A stretch of DNA of 64,000 bases from Pseudomonas sp. UYIF39 (GCF_029963765.1 NZ_JALBYU010000028.1:1-64000); one strand, 5' to 3'; counted from the stretch's first letter, positions 55,436 to 64,000 are shown. The notes: generated by a model not told the origin, from the letters alone. Numbers and translations: made by a program.

Positions 55436-56515
55436 TTAGGCCAGCACCGCCACCGCCTTGATCTGTGCCCAGAGTTGCTGGCCGGGGTGCACGCCCAATT
55501 GGTCCCGGGAGTAGCGGGTGATCCGCGCCAGCAGCGGTGTGCCGCCAGCGTCCAGACGGATCAGCACATGGGCGGCATTGTCCGCGCCCATTTCACTGAT
55601 GACGGTGACCGGCAGGCGATTGAGGATGCTGCTTTGCTCGACGCTTTGCAGGCTCAGGCTGACATCCCGCGCCTGAACCTTGCAGCGCAGCGCCTGACCC
55701 AGGGTCATCGGTGAGTGAGCCACCCGAATGTTCAGGGTTGTGTCGGGCAGTTGCAGGGTCAGTAATTGGTAGTCGACGTCATGGGCACTGACGTGCCCCT
55801 CGATCACCACGCCGGCGTCGTCGCCCAGCGCCAAGGGCAGGTCGAGACGGGCCAGCGTTTCGCCAATAGCGCCGCTGGCCAGCGCTTTGCCTTCACTCAG
55901 CAAGACGATGTGGTCGGCCAGCCGCGCGACTTCATCCTGTGAGTGGCTGACGTACAGCACCGGGATGTCCAGTTCATCGTGCAGTCGTTGCAGGTAAGGC
56001 AGGATTTCGTTTTTGCGCTGGCTATCCAATGCCGCCAGCGGCTCGTCCATCAGCAACAGTTTCGGGCTGGTGAGCAGGGCGCGCGCGATGCCGACCCGCT
56101 GTCGTTCACCGCCGGAAAGGTGCTGCGGATGGCGATCCAGCAAATGCCCGATCCCGAGCAGTTCGGTCGCGTGTGCCATGTCGACCCGGCGCTGTTGATG
56201 AGGAATGCGCTTGAGGCCGAATTCCAGATTGGCCAGTACCGACAGATGGGGAAACAGGCTGGCTTCCTGGAAGACGTAACCCAGCGCACGTTTGTGTGGC
56301 GGTACGAAAATCTTCTTGTCGCTGTCCTGCCAGACTTCATCGTTGACCTGGATGAAACCCTGCTCAGCCTTCTCCAGGCCGGCGATGCAGCGCAGACAGG
56401 TGGTCTTGCCTGAACCGGAATGACCGTAAAGTGCAGTGACTCCGCGGCCGGGCAATTGCAGGTCCACCTCCAGGGCGAACCCCGAATACCTCAGTTTCAG
56501 AAGCGCATGAATCAT
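55436..56515 (-). CDS. modC: Molybdate ABC transporter ATPase ModC
   Basis: A 359-residue ATPase. Walker A is GHSGSGKTT, the signature LSGGERQRVGIARALL and Walker B LLLMDEPLAALD. The C-terminal MOP-type domain (about 295-355) is typical of ModC. It lies 3 bp from modB. It supplies molybdate for nitrate reductase among others. Confidence 0.95.
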   Translation of the reverse strand: MIHALLKLRYSGFALEVDLQLPGRGVTALYGHSGSGKTTCLRCIAGLEKAEQGFIQVNDEVWQDSDKKIFVPPHKRALGYVFQEASLFPHLSVLANLEFGLKRIPHQQRRVDMAHATELLGIGHLLDRHPQHLSGGERQRVGIARALLTSPKLLLMDEPLAALDSQRKNEILPYLQRLHDELDIPVLYVSHSQDEVARLADHIVLLSEGKALASGAIGETLARLDLPLALGDDAGVVIEGHVSAHDVDYQLLTLQLPDTTLNIRVAHSPMTLGQALRCKVQARDVSLSLQSVEQSSILNRLPVTVISEMGADNAAHVLIRLDAGGTPLLARITRYSRDQLGVHPGQQLWAQIKAVAVLA

Positions 56516-56518
56516 CGA

Positions 56519-57199
56519 TCAGCTCCAGCCCGATTTGGTGTTACGGCTGGAGTAGAGCGCCAGCAACACAACAAAGGAGAACACCAGCATCGCCCCGGCC
56601 AGCCAATGGGCCTGGGCGTACTCCATGGCTTCGACGTGATCGTAGATCTGCACCGAGACCACGCGGGTTTTGTCGGGAATGTTGCCGCCGATCATCAGCA
56701 CCACGCCGAATTCACCGACAGTGTGGGCGAAACCGAGAATGGCAGCGGTGATGAAACCGGGGCGGGCCAGCGGCAGGATCACGCTGAAAAACGTGTCCCA
56801 GGGATTGGCGCGTAAGGTCGCGGCCACCTCCAATGGGCGAGTGCCGATGGCAGAAAAAGCGTTTTGCAGTGGCTGGACCACGAACGGCATCGAGTAGAGC
56901 ACCGAGCCGATCACCAGCCCTGCAAAACTGAACGTGAGGGTACCGAGGCCGAGTGATTGGGTGAAGTGGCCGACAAACCCGTTCGGGCCGAGCGTCAGCA
57001 ACAGGTAAAAGCCAATCACCGTCGGCGGCAGCACCAGGGGCAGGGCGACGATTGCCCCGACCGGACCGCGCAACCACGAGCGAGTACGCGACAGCCACAG
57101 CGCAATCGGAGTGCCGATGACCAGCAGGATGGCTGTCGTCAGCGACGCCAGTTTCAGGGTCAGCCAGATGGCGGAAAAGTCGGCACTCGATAGCGTCAT
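56519..57199 (-). CDS. modB: Molybdate ABC transporter permease ModB
   Basis: A 226-residue inner-membrane permease with about five helices and the EAA-type loop LEVAATLRANPWDTFFSVILPLARPG. It starts directly after modA. Confidence 0.95.
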   Translation of the reverse strand: MTLSSADFSAIWLTLKLASLTTAILLVIGTPIALWLSRTRSWLRGPVGAIVALPLVLPPTVIGFYLLLTLGPNGFVGHFTQSLGLGTLTFSFAGLVIGSVLYSMPFVVQPLQNAFSAIGTRPLEVAATLRANPWDTFFSVILPLARPGFITAAILGFAHTVGEFGVVLMIGGNIPDKTRVVSVQIYDHVEAMEYAQAHWLAGAMLVFSFVVLLALYSSRNTKSGWS

Positions 57200-57967
57200 T
57201 TAGAGTTGGTAACCGTAGGATTTGATGATTGCGGCGGCTTTCGGACCTTTGAGGTAGTCAACCAGCGCCTTGGCAGCCGGGTTGTCCTTGCCTTTGTTGA
57301 GGATCACCGCGTCTTGTTTGATCGGGTCGTGCATATCGGCCGGAACGATCCAGGCCGAGCCGCTGGTGACTTTGCCGTCTTTGTAGATCTGCGACAAGGC
57401 CACAAAACCGAGTTCGGCGTTGCCGGTGGAGACGAACTGGTAGGCCTGGGTGATGTTCTGGCCTTCAACGATCTTGGTTTTGACCTTGTCGGTCAGGCCC
57501 AGCTTGGCCAGCACCTGAGTGGCGGCCAGGCCGTAAGGCGCGGCTTTCGGGTTGGCGATGGACAGATGCTGATACTGGTTGTCGCTCAACACTTTGCCCT
57601 TGGCATCGACGTAACCTTCCTTGGCCGACCACAACGCCAGGGTGCCGATGGCGTAGGTGAAGCGCGAGCCCTTGACCGTGTCGCCTTCGGTTTCGAGTTT
57701 TTGCGGGGTGGTGTCGTCCGCCGAGAGGAACACTTCGAACGGTGCACCGTTCTTGATCTGGGTGTAGAACTGGCCGGTTGCACCATAGGCAGCGACCAGT
57801 TTGTGCCCGGTGTCTTTTTCGAAATCGGCGGCGATCGCCTGAATCGGAGCAGTGAAGTTGGCGGCGACGGCAACCTGGACTTCGTCCGCCTGGGCGGACC
57901 CCAAAGCGAACACTGCAAGCAGGGTTGCCAGGCAGGTGGGGGCAAAACGTGAGGCACGAATGGTCAT
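57200..57967 (-). CDS. modA: Molybdate-binding periplasmic protein ModA
   Basis: A 255-residue binding protein with signal peptide MTIRASRFAPTCLATLLAVFALGSAQA. VQVAVAANFTAPIQAIAADFEKDTGHK and GATGQFYTQIKNGAPFEVFLSAD hold the oxyanion-site residues. The ATG at 57967 is chosen because the signal peptide starts there. Confidence 0.95.
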   Translation of the reverse strand: MTIRASRFAPTCLATLLAVFALGSAQADEVQVAVAANFTAPIQAIAADFEKDTGHKLVAAYGATGQFYTQIKNGAPFEVFLSADDTTPQKLETEGDTVKGSRFTYAIGTLALWSAKEGYVDAKGKVLSDNQYQHLSIANPKAAPYGLAATQVLAKLGLTDKVKTKIVEGQNITQAYQFVSTGNAELGFVALSQIYKDGKVTSGSAWIVPADMHDPIKQDAVILNKGKDNPAAKALVDYLKGPKAAAIIKSYGYQL

Positions 57968-58008
57968 GAAACGGCTCCGTTGTAGGCAAGTGCAGCGAGG
58001 GGTTAAAA

Positions 58009-58032
58009 CGCTATATAGCGGAATATATAGCG
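58009..58032. promoter_or_regulatory. ModE-type operator of modABC
   Basis: CGCTATATA-GCGGAA-TATATAGCG is the ModE consensus palindrome. It lies about 40 bp before the modA ATG, so molybdate repression is expected. No modE gene is in the window. Confidence 0.8.
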
Positions 58033-58085
58033 AAATGCCTGCAAACGGAATGTGTCGGATGCGCGTTATTGAGGCCACGCATAAC

Positions 58086-58236
58086 CCTGTAGCAGCTGCC
58101 GAAGGCTGCGTTCGACTGCGAAGCGGTCGTGAAACCAGATACCGCGGTCTTTCAGGTTAATCGTGGCAGCTGAATTTACGACTGCTTCGCCCGAGCGCGG
58201 ACCGGGCCGAACGCAGCCTTCGGCAGCTGCTACAGG
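58086..58236. repeat. REPIN-like inverted repeat
   Basis: Arms 58086-58114 (CCTGTAGCAGCTGCCGAAGG...) and 58208-58236 are perfect reverse complements over 29 bases, separated by 93 bases. It is a second REP family, different from that at 16118, placed between modA and the nitronate monooxygenase gene. Confidence 0.85.
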
Positions 58237-58244
58237 TGAGTGCA

Positions 58245-59309
58245 TTACCGACCCAACAACTTGGCCAATCCTTCCTCAGCCAGGCGCCGGGTCAGTTCAG
58301 CCGTGGTCATTTCAACGCCCAGCGTGAATGCCTGACCCGCCCAGAGATTGCTGAAATCCGCTTCTCCCTTGGCCCGCAATGGCATCAGCGCACCACCCGC
58401 CAGCGGGAAGGCCGGTGCTTTGGCGCTCATGGGCCCGAGTTCGCGCATCACCCGATTGAGAATTCCACGCGCCGGGCGTCCGGTGAAAATGTTAGTGACG
58501 GCAGTCTCACTTTCCTTGGCCGTGCGCAACGCCTTGTGATGAGAAGCGCTGACCTTGGCCTCTGGCGTGAACAAGTACGCCGTGCCCACTTGCACCGCCG
58601 AAGCCCCTAACAGGAACGCTGCCGCGACGCCTCGTGCATCGGCAATCCCGCCGGCAGCAATCACTGGCACTTTCACGGCATCAACGATCTGCGGCACCAG
58701 CGCAAAGAGGCCCACCTGGCTGCTCAGATCATCGCTGAGAAACATGCCCCGATGGCCACCAGCTTCATACCCCATGGCAATGATTGCGTCACAACCGTGC
58801 TGCTCGAGCCAAATGGCCTCTTCGACCGTGGTGGCCGAGGAGAGCACTTTCGCTCCAGTGGCTTTCACGCGGTCCAGCAGGGACTTTTCCGGCAGGCCGA
58901 AGTGAAAACTCACGACTTCGGGGCGAAAATCTTCAATCACTTCGCAGGCCGCGTTATCGAACGGCGCTCGATTGGACACCGGCGTCGGCGCGTCGAAGTC
59001 CACGCCAAGTTCCCGGTAGTAAGGTTCCAGCAGGTTCTTCCAGTCTCGAGCGCGTTGCTCATCGGCGGCGGGTGGCTGATGGCAGAAGTAGTTGACGTTG
59101 ATCGGGCGCTGAGTGTGCTGGCGAATCGTTTTCAGCTCCTCGCGTAACTGATCGATGCTCAACATGGCCGCGGGCATCGAGCCCAGGCCGCCGGCGTTGC
59201 AGGCTGCGATAACCATGGCCGAATTGGTCGCGCCGGCCATGGGCGCCTGGAGGATCGGCAACTCAATGCCAAGCAGGTCAAGAATGCGGGTGTCTGGCCA
59301 TTTGCTCAT
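58245..59309 (-). CDS. Nitronate monooxygenase
   Basis: A 354-residue FMN TIM-barrel. The FMN-binding segments are ILQAPMAGATNSAMVIAACNAGGLGS and VIAAGGIADARGVAAAFLLGASAVQVGTAYLF. AIIAMGYEAGGHRG is the class I nitronate monooxygenase signature. It oxidises propionate-3-nitronate or alkyl nitronates. It is separate from the divergent AcuI-type gene (gap 190 bp). Confidence 0.9.
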   Translation of the reverse strand: MSKWPDTRILDLLGIELPILQAPMAGATNSAMVIAACNAGGLGSMPAAMLSIDQLREELKTIRQHTQRPINVNYFCHQPPAADEQRARDWKNLLEPYYRELGVDFDAPTPVSNRAPFDNAACEVIEDFRPEVVSFHFGLPEKSLLDRVKATGAKVLSSATTVEEAIWLEQHGCDAIIAMGYEAGGHRGMFLSDDLSSQVGLFALVPQIVDAVKVPVIAAGGIADARGVAAAFLLGASAVQVGTAYLFTPEAKVSASHHKALRTAKESETAVTNIFTGRPARGILNRVMRELGPMSAKAPAFPLAGGALMPLRAKGEADFSNLWAGQAFTLGVEMTTAELTRRLAEEGLAKLLGR

Positions 59310-59498
59310 TTGAGGGGTTCTCCGACGTCATAACAGGGCAGGGACGGTAGGACCGTTTTTGTATCAGCAATGACTGATACAAGGCCAGTCGCGTTTTTGT
59401 TCCGTGTGTCACTCTTGGCTTAAAGTCGAGTACGGTGAAATGTTGCTATGTGTTATTTCAATTGCACCACAACTGAGTGATTCCATCTGGAGGCAGCG

Positions 59499-60482
59499 AT
59501 GTTCCAAGGCATTTTGATCGACAAAGACGACAGCGGTTACCGGGCCACACTGCAAGAGATCAATGACGATCAACTGCCCGAGGGCGATGTGACGGTGCGT
59601 GTGGCGTACAGCACGCTGAACTTCAAGGATGGTTTGGCGATCACCGGCAGCAGTCCGGTGGTGCGAAAATTCCCAATGGTGCCGGGGATCGATCTGGCAG
59701 GCACTGTCGAAGTCAGTGGGCATCCTGACTACAAGGTCGGTGATCAAGTCGTACTCAATGGCTGGGGTGTAGGCGAAGGACATTGGGGCGGACTGGCGCA
59801 GAAGGCTCGCTTGAATGGCGACTGGTTGATTCCGCTACCCAAGGCATTCACCGCGGCGCAAGCGATGGCCATCGGCACGGCGGGTTACACGGCGATGCTG
59901 AGCATCCTGGCGCTGGAACATAATGGCGTGACGCCCGATCAGGGTGAAGTATTGGTCACCGGCGCCAATGGCGGTGTAGGCAGTTTCGCCATCGCACTGC
60001 TGAGCAAGCTCGGCTATCGGGTGGTTGCGTCCACCGGCCGCACCTCCGAGCATGATTACCTCAAGCAACTGGGCGCCAGCGAAATCATCGACCGCGCCAC
60101 GCTGTCCGAGGCGGGCAAACCCTTGGCCAAGGAGCGTTGGGCGGCGGTCATAGACTCGGTCGGCAGTCACACGTTGGCCAATGCCTGTGCCAGCACGAAG
60201 GCCAACGGCACTGTCGCCGCATGTGGCCTGGCGCAAGGCATGGACTTCCCGGCTTCAGTCGCACCGTTCATTTTGCGCGGCGTGACCCTGGCCGGGATCA
60301 ACAGCGTGACTCAGCCCAAAGCCAAGCGGATACTGGCCTGGAATCGTCTGGCCAAGGATCTGGATTTCGCCCTGCTGCCGCTGATCAGCCACGAAATCGG
60401 CTTGTGCGATGTGATCGAGGCCGCACCGCGTTTGCTCGCCGGTCAATTGCGTGGGCGGGTCGTGGTCGACGTCAATCGTTGA
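59499..60482 (+). CDS. acuI: Acrylyl-CoA reductase-type oxidoreductase (AcuI/YhdH)
   Basis: A 327-residue zinc-independent MDR-family NADPH reductase. It begins MFQGILIDKDDSGYRATL; the nucleotide site is VLVTGANGGVGSFAIALLSKLGYRVVASTGR. Family members reduce acrylyl-CoA to propionyl-CoA; whether that is the substrate here is not shown. Confidence 0.88.
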   Translation: MFQGILIDKDDSGYRATLQEINDDQLPEGDVTVRVAYSTLNFKDGLAITGSSPVVRKFPMVPGIDLAGTVEVSGHPDYKVGDQVVLNGWGVGEGHWGGLAQKARLNGDWLIPLPKAFTAAQAMAIGTAGYTAMLSILALEHNGVTPDQGEVLVTGANGGVGSFAIALLSKLGYRVVASTGRTSEHDYLKQLGASEIIDRATLSEAGKPLAKERWAAVIDSVGSHTLANACASTKANGTVAACGLAQGMDFPASVAPFILRGVTLAGINSVTQPKAKRILAWNRLAKDLDFALLPLISHEIGLCDVIEAAPRLLAGQLRGRVVVDVNR

Positions 60483-60534
60483 CTGTTTCACCATCAATCA
60501 GACAGACAAATTACAGAGACAAGGACTATCGACC

Positions 60535-61023
60535 ATGGATGTAAAGCAGCGTGAAGTGCGGCCCTTTAGCGTCTCGGGCCTGCAAGTGCGCACCTGCAAT
60601 GCCGCAGAGCAGCAGCCAGACTCTGCGCGCATCGGCCCGATGTGGGAACAATTTTTCGTTGAGGATATCTTCGACAAGATCCCCCACAAACAACCGGACT
60701 CCTTCATGTACGGCGTCTATTCCAACTACGAGTCCGACGCTTCGGGCCACTTCGATGTGACCGCGGGAGTAGCGGTCACTGCGCCCTCCGAGGACTTTCC
60801 GCAGATTCAAGTGGAGGGAGGCGACTACCTGGTGTTCAGCGCCAAAGGGGCGATGCCGGACAGCGTCATTCAGGCTTGGGGCCTGATCTGGGCCTACTTT
60901 AAGGACAATCCGCAGGTTTGCCGCGCGTTCGCTACAGACTTCGAGGTCTATACCAGCCCGGATTCAGTGTCGGTCTATATCGGCATTCAGGACTCAGACG
61001 GGTTTTCGCGTTCAAGCAACTGA
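60535..61023 (+). CDS. GyrI-like/effector-binding domain protein
   Basis: A 162-residue protein: MDVKQREVRPFSVSGLQVRT, then YGVYSNYESDASGHFDVTAGVAV and DYLVFSAKG. This matches the AraC effector-binding/GyrI-like fold without a DNA-binding part. It converges with ada, and its end overlaps the 3' end of ada by 37 bp. The ligand is unknown. Confidence 0.8.
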   Translation: MDVKQREVRPFSVSGLQVRTCNAAEQQPDSARIGPMWEQFFVEDIFDKIPHKQPDSFMYGVYSNYESDASGHFDVTAGVAVTAPSEDFPQIQVEGGDYLVFSAKGAMPDSVIQAWGLIWAYFKDNPQVCRAFATDFEVYTSPDSVSVYIGIQDSDGFSRSSN

Positions 61024-62060
61024 CGCTTGCGTTCCACCCCCCAGCGATAGCCCGATAGGTTGCCGTCGCTGCGCACCACGCGGTGGCACGGAATCGCCAC
61101 CGCCAGGTTGTTCGCGCCGCAGGCTTGAGCCACTGCGCGCATCGCTTTTGGCGCGCCGATTCGCTGAGCGATATCGGCGTAGCTGGCCGTGCAGCCGGCG
61201 GGAATCTCCCGCAGCGCTTGCCAGACCCGTTCTTGAAAAGCGGTGCCACGAACATCCAGCGGCAAGTCCAGGCCCAGGGCCGGCGCTTCGATAAAACCAA
61301 CAACCTTGGCGATCTGTTGCTCGAACGTGTGATCGGCGCCAATCAGATTCGCACGACGAAACTTGTCCTGCAGATCGCAGACCAGTTGGTGCGGATCGTC
61401 CCCTAGCAGGATCGCGCAAACGCCACGTTCACTCTGCGCCACCAGAATCGCCCCCAGGGAACACTGACCGACGGCAAAACGAATGTCGTTGTTCTGACCG
61501 GCTGCGCGGTAGTCACCGGGTTTCATGCCCAATAACTGATCGGCGGCTTCATAAAAACGGCTGTTGGAGTTGAAGCCGGCGTCATACAGCGCGGCGGTCA
61601 CCGACTCTCCGTCCGCGAGGCGCTCACGGACCCTGCGTGAACGATGGGCCGCAGCGTAACCCTTGGGCGTCAGACCGGTAACCGCTTTGAACACACGATG
61701 GAAGTGAAAGCTACTGAGGCCCGCAGCAACGGCCAGCTCGCTAAGGACAGGCAGATTCTCCGCGGTTTCGATCTGGCGGCAAGCGGCGGCCACGGTCGCA
61801 GCATGTTGCGCGGCGATGTCGCTTTGATCCTTCGCGGCTCGTTTGCTTGGGCGATAACCCGCCGCCTGGGCCTGCTCGGCCGTGTCGAAGAACTCGACGT
61901 TCTGCGGTTTCGGCAAACGCGCCAGGCTGCTGGGGCGGCAGTAAATGCCGGTGGTTTTCACCGCATACACAAACTGTCCGTCTGCCCGGGGATCACGCGC
62001 GACGACGGCGGCCCAGCGAGGGTCGTTCTCGGTGGCAATCTTTGTCGAATGGCTTGTCAT
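60987..62060 (-). CDS. ada: Ada-type alkylation regulator/O6-methylguanine methyltransferase
   Basis: A 357-residue protein. It has an N-terminal Ada domain (1-80), an AraC HTH (about 90-180, LAVAAGLSSFHFHRVFKAVTG) and a C-terminal methyltransferase with IPCHRVV. The methyl-phosphotriester Cys41 is kept, but the other three Zn ligands of E. coli Ada are replaced (Ser45, Ser72, Ala75). It is last in a repair operon read leftward. The ATG at 62060 gives MTSHSTKIATENDPRWAAVV. Confidence 0.88.
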   Translation of the reverse strand: MTSHSTKIATENDPRWAAVVARDPRADGQFVYAVKTTGIYCRPSSLARLPKPQNVEFFDTAEQAQAAGYRPSKRAAKDQSDIAAQHAATVAAACRQIETAENLPVLSELAVAAGLSSFHFHRVFKAVTGLTPKGYAAAHRSRRVRERLADGESVTAALYDAGFNSNSRFYEAADQLLGMKPGDYRAAGQNNDIRFAVGQCSLGAILVAQSERGVCAILLGDDPHQLVCDLQDKFRRANLIGADHTFEQQIAKVVGFIEAPALGLDLPLDVRGTAFQERVWQALREIPAGCTASYADIAQRIGAPKAMRAVAQACGANNLAVAIPCHRVVRSDGNLSGYRWGVERKRQLLERENPSES

Positions 62061-62147
62061 GGCTTCATGTCCGTTGATCCGTTTCATGCAGATTAACCAG
62101 CCGACGGGGTCGCTGCACCCCGGGTCTTGCGGTCGAATTCGAAGGTT

Positions 62148-62813
62148 TCATCCGGCGGTACGAAAGGTGAAGTTGATCCGTTGTTCGCCCAGTCGCGGGT
62201 GTTGGCCGTCCTTGATCGGCAAGACCCCGTGATAACGCAAACGATCCACGCCACCCCAGACCACGATGTCGCCATGGAGCAGCGGCACTCGTTGGCTTTT
62301 ATCGCTGCGTTCGAAGCCGCCGAACAGGAACATTGCCGGCAATCCCAGGGACACTGAAACGATGGGAGCTGCGTAGGAACCTTCGTCTTTGTCCTGGTGC
62401 AACGACATCTTGGCTCCGGGAACATAACGGTTGATCAGGCAGGAATCAGGCACGAAATCCGCAAACCCTGCTTCCCGCGCCGCCGCTTGTGCCAGTTCGA
62501 AAAACACGTCGGGCATTTGCGGCCAGGGTTTTCCGGTCAGCGGATCATGGCGGGTATAACGATAACCGCTGCGGTCGGTGGTCCAGCCCAGTACGCCGCA
62601 ACTGCTCAAGGCGACCGACATGGTAAACCCGCCGGGCGTGATCATCTGCCGAAACGGTGCCGACGCCAGAACTGCGTCCAGTGCGGGCAGCAACTGGTCC
62701 AGCCAGGGCAAGGCAAAGCCTCTGAGGACGCAGGACTGTTCGCCGATACGATCGAGCCTGGGTTGCTGCTCGGGTTCCGCGTCGGCAAACAAGTCGAAGG
62801 TGATCGGGTTCAT
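62148..62813 (-). CDS. alkB: Alkylated-DNA dioxygenase AlkB
   Basis: A 221-residue 2-oxoglutarate/Fe(II) enzyme that removes methyl groups from 1-methyladenine and 3-methylcytosine. LHQDKDEGSYAAPIVSVSLG gives the HxD iron ligands and the strand; the distal His and the 2OG Arg lie in RLRYHGVLP and RINFTFR. The ATG at 62813 begins MNPITFDLF. Confidence 0.92.
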   Translation of the reverse strand: MNPITFDLFADAEPEQQPRLDRIGEQSCVLRGFALPWLDQLLPALDAVLASAPFRQMITPGGFTMSVALSSCGVLGWTTDRSGYRYTRHDPLTGKPWPQMPDVFFELAQAAAREAGFADFVPDSCLINRYVPGAKMSLHQDKDEGSYAAPIVSVSLGLPAMFLFGGFERSDKSQRVPLLHGDIVVWGGVDRLRYHGVLPIKDGQHPRLGEQRINFTFRTAG

Positions 62814-62817
62814 GGCG

Positions 62818-63522
62818 TCATAACGCATCGTGAAAGATGATTCCAAGGGTATGCCGTTTTCCGCTGTGCAGGCGACTCACGCCGTGGCGCAGGGTGACTC
62901 GGTAATAGCCACGAACGCCTTTGACCGGTCGTTGGTTGACGGCAAAGATCAGTCCGTCGCCTTTCTTCAGGCCAATGACCTGAGGGCGCGACTGCATCCG
63001 TGGGCGCTGTTCCGTCAGCACGAACTCGCCGCCGGTGAAGTCGTCTTCCGGCTCTGACAGCAGAATCGCCACTTGCAGTGGGAAGACGTGTTCGCCGTAC
63101 AGGTCCTGATGCAAGCAGTTGTAGTCCTGCGGTCCATATTGCAGCAACAACGGCGTCGGGCGTTCCTGACCAGCGGCATGGCAGCGTTCGAGGAACGCTT
63201 TATGGGTTTCAGGGAAGCGCGTCGGCTGGTCCATGAGCGCGTACCAGCGATTGGCAATCGGCACCAATCGAGGATAGAGCGCACTGCGCAAACGGGCGAC
63301 GACATCTGGCAACGGGTATTTGAAGTATTTGTACTCGCCACGGCCAAAGCCGTGACGAGCCATGATCACTTGCGAGCGAAACGGTTCGGGGCGGGGATAC
63401 AGCGCACTGATTTGATCGCACGTCCCGTGGCTTAAAAGCGACCTGATGATCGCGCAGCCATCCTGGTCGAGTTGTTGTGCCAGCGCTTCCCAGTCCAGTC
63501 CATCGAGAGAACGCTCGCTCAT
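62818..63522 (-). CDS. 2OG-Fe(II) oxygenase of the alkylation-repair operon
   Basis: A 234-residue prolyl-hydroxylase-like protein. The iron site is HQDLYGEH with a distal His near HTLGIIFHDAL. VNQRPVKGVRGYYRVTLRHGVSR holds the 2OG-binding region. It is 4 bp from alkB and overlaps the methyltransferase gene to its right. The substrate is not known; the context suggests alkylation stress. Confidence 0.85.
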   Translation of the reverse strand: MSERSLDGLDWEALAQQLDQDGCAIIRSLLSHGTCDQISALYPRPEPFRSQVIMARHGFGRGEYKYFKYPLPDVVARLRSALYPRLVPIANRWYALMDQPTRFPETHKAFLERCHAAGQERPTPLLLQYGPQDYNCLHQDLYGEHVFPLQVAILLSEPEDDFTGGEFVLTEQRPRMQSRPQVIGLKKGDGLIFAVNQRPVKGVRGYYRVTLRHGVSRLHSGKRHTLGIIFHDAL

Positions 63523-64000
63523 CGCTGCGCCTCACGATCCAGCAGTTGCCGCTTACGCTCCAGCCCCCAATGGTAGCCGCCAAGGCTGCCATCCTGACGC
63601 AGCACTCGATGGCACGGCACGATCACCGCCAGCGGGTTCGCTCCGCAGGCATTGGCCACCGCCCGGAAAGCCGTGGGTTGACCCAGTTGTCGCGCGATGT
63701 CCTGGTAGCTGGCGGTTTTACCCAGCGGTATTTGCCGCAGGGCATTCCAGACTCGCCGTTGAAACACGCTGCCCGTCAGATCCAGCGGCAAATCCAGGGT
63801 AGTGCGCGGGTCTTCGAGGTGGCGCAGGGTTTGCTCGAACGCAGGCATCAAGCTCTCATCGCGCTGCGGTGCTTGTTGGCCGGGGAAGCGCTGCGAAAGA
63901 TCGCGTTCCAGCATTGCCAGATCATCACCGATCAGCAGCGCACACAAACCCTCGGCGCTGAACGCCAGCAGCAAGACGCCAAGGCTGGAAGCGCCACTGA
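63519..64000 (-). CDS. Second O6-alkylguanine-DNA methyltransferase (partial, 5' cut by window)
   Basis: The C-terminal 160 residues of a methyltransferase. The acceptor Cys is in VIVPCHRVLRQDGS, and the helix-turn-helix-like segment FQRRVWNALRQIPLGKTASYQDIA is clear. The frame is open to the window edge, so the start and any N-terminal Ada domains are not visible. Its last residues overlap the oxygenase gene by 4 bp, so it heads the operon. Confidence 0.85.
   Translation of the reverse strand, partial: SGASSLGVLLLAFSAEGLCALLIGDDLAMLERDLSQRFPGQQAPQRDESLMPAFEQTLRHLEDPRTTLDLPLDLTGSVFQRRVWNALRQIPLGKTASYQDIARQLGQPTAFRAVANACGANPLAVIVPCHRVLRQDGSLGGYHWGLERKRQLLDREAQR

Noticed and set aside
1..64000. 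CRISPR array or a defence system
   Set aside because: No regularly spaced repeats, Cas-like, restriction or toxin-antitoxin genes were seen; the island cargo is metabolic and biosynthetic.

Overview
The window looks like the chromosome of a Pseudomonas of the P. fluorescens complex. The basis is high GC content, REP/REPIN palindromes of the GTGGGAGCGAGC type, Anr/Dnr and NarL sites, and a nar-nrd-moaA arrangement typical of denitrifying pseudomonads. The species cannot be fixed from this sequence alone.

1-25 kb, core anaerobic and metal block. A palindrome-rich non-coding stretch (1-600) is followed on the minus strand by a DGC-domain protein, the NO-responsive regulator dnr, and the nitrate two-component pair narL-narX. 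Divergent from narX runs the respiratory nitrate reductase operon narK1-narK2-narG-narH-narJ-narI, then a parvulin-type isomerase and moaA. Its promoter region carries an Anr/Dnr box and NarL 7-2-7 sites. After a REPIN and a terminator, a perfect Anr box precedes nrdD, a separate 55-codon ORF carrying the glycyl-radical motif, and nrdG. Next come a chemoreceptor, an ftrABCD-type iron uptake operon (minus strand) with a Fur-like site, and two small hypothetical genes.

25.2-52.5 kb, genomic island. tRNA-Cys and tRNA-Leu(TAA) lie at the left edge. A degenerate copy of the tRNA-Leu 3' end plus its terminator recurs at about 52.47 kb, so about 27 kb appears to be inserted at the tRNA. The island holds: an integrase with two in-frame stops; a chemoreceptor fragment; LysR + SDR; a class III aminotransferase + glutamine-synthetase-like ligase pair; an eight-gene biosynthetic operon (32.1-43.1 kb, minus strand) with a TetR-type gene diverging from it; a decaying sucrose locus (broken porin, intact permease, broken GH32 hydrolase, intact LacI regulator); a truncated GlxA-type regulator; and an IS3-family element with a frameshifted transposase.

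The most novel-looking system is the 32.1-43.1 kb operon. It encodes a single protein with a ketosynthase, a cysteine-less second ketosynthase (chain-length-factor-like) and an AfsA-like double hotdog domain. With it are a three-ACP protein whose last ACP lacks the phosphopantetheine serine, a PheA/TfdB-type flavin monooxygenase, a HAD hydrolase, an AMP-ligase with an altered P-loop, an NAD(P)-reductase, a SRPBCC protein and an outer-membrane beta-barrel. No acyltransferase is present. The product is unknown; a fatty-acid/polyketide-derived lipid or butenolide-like molecule is the inference.

52.5-64 kb, core again. Four small minus-strand genes of unknown function are followed by a type IB topoisomerase, modABC with a ModE-type operator, a nitronate monooxygenase, an AcuI/YhdH-type reductase, a GyrI-like protein, and an alkylation-repair operon (ada, alkB, a 2OG-Fe(II) oxygenase, and a second methyltransferase cut by the window edge).
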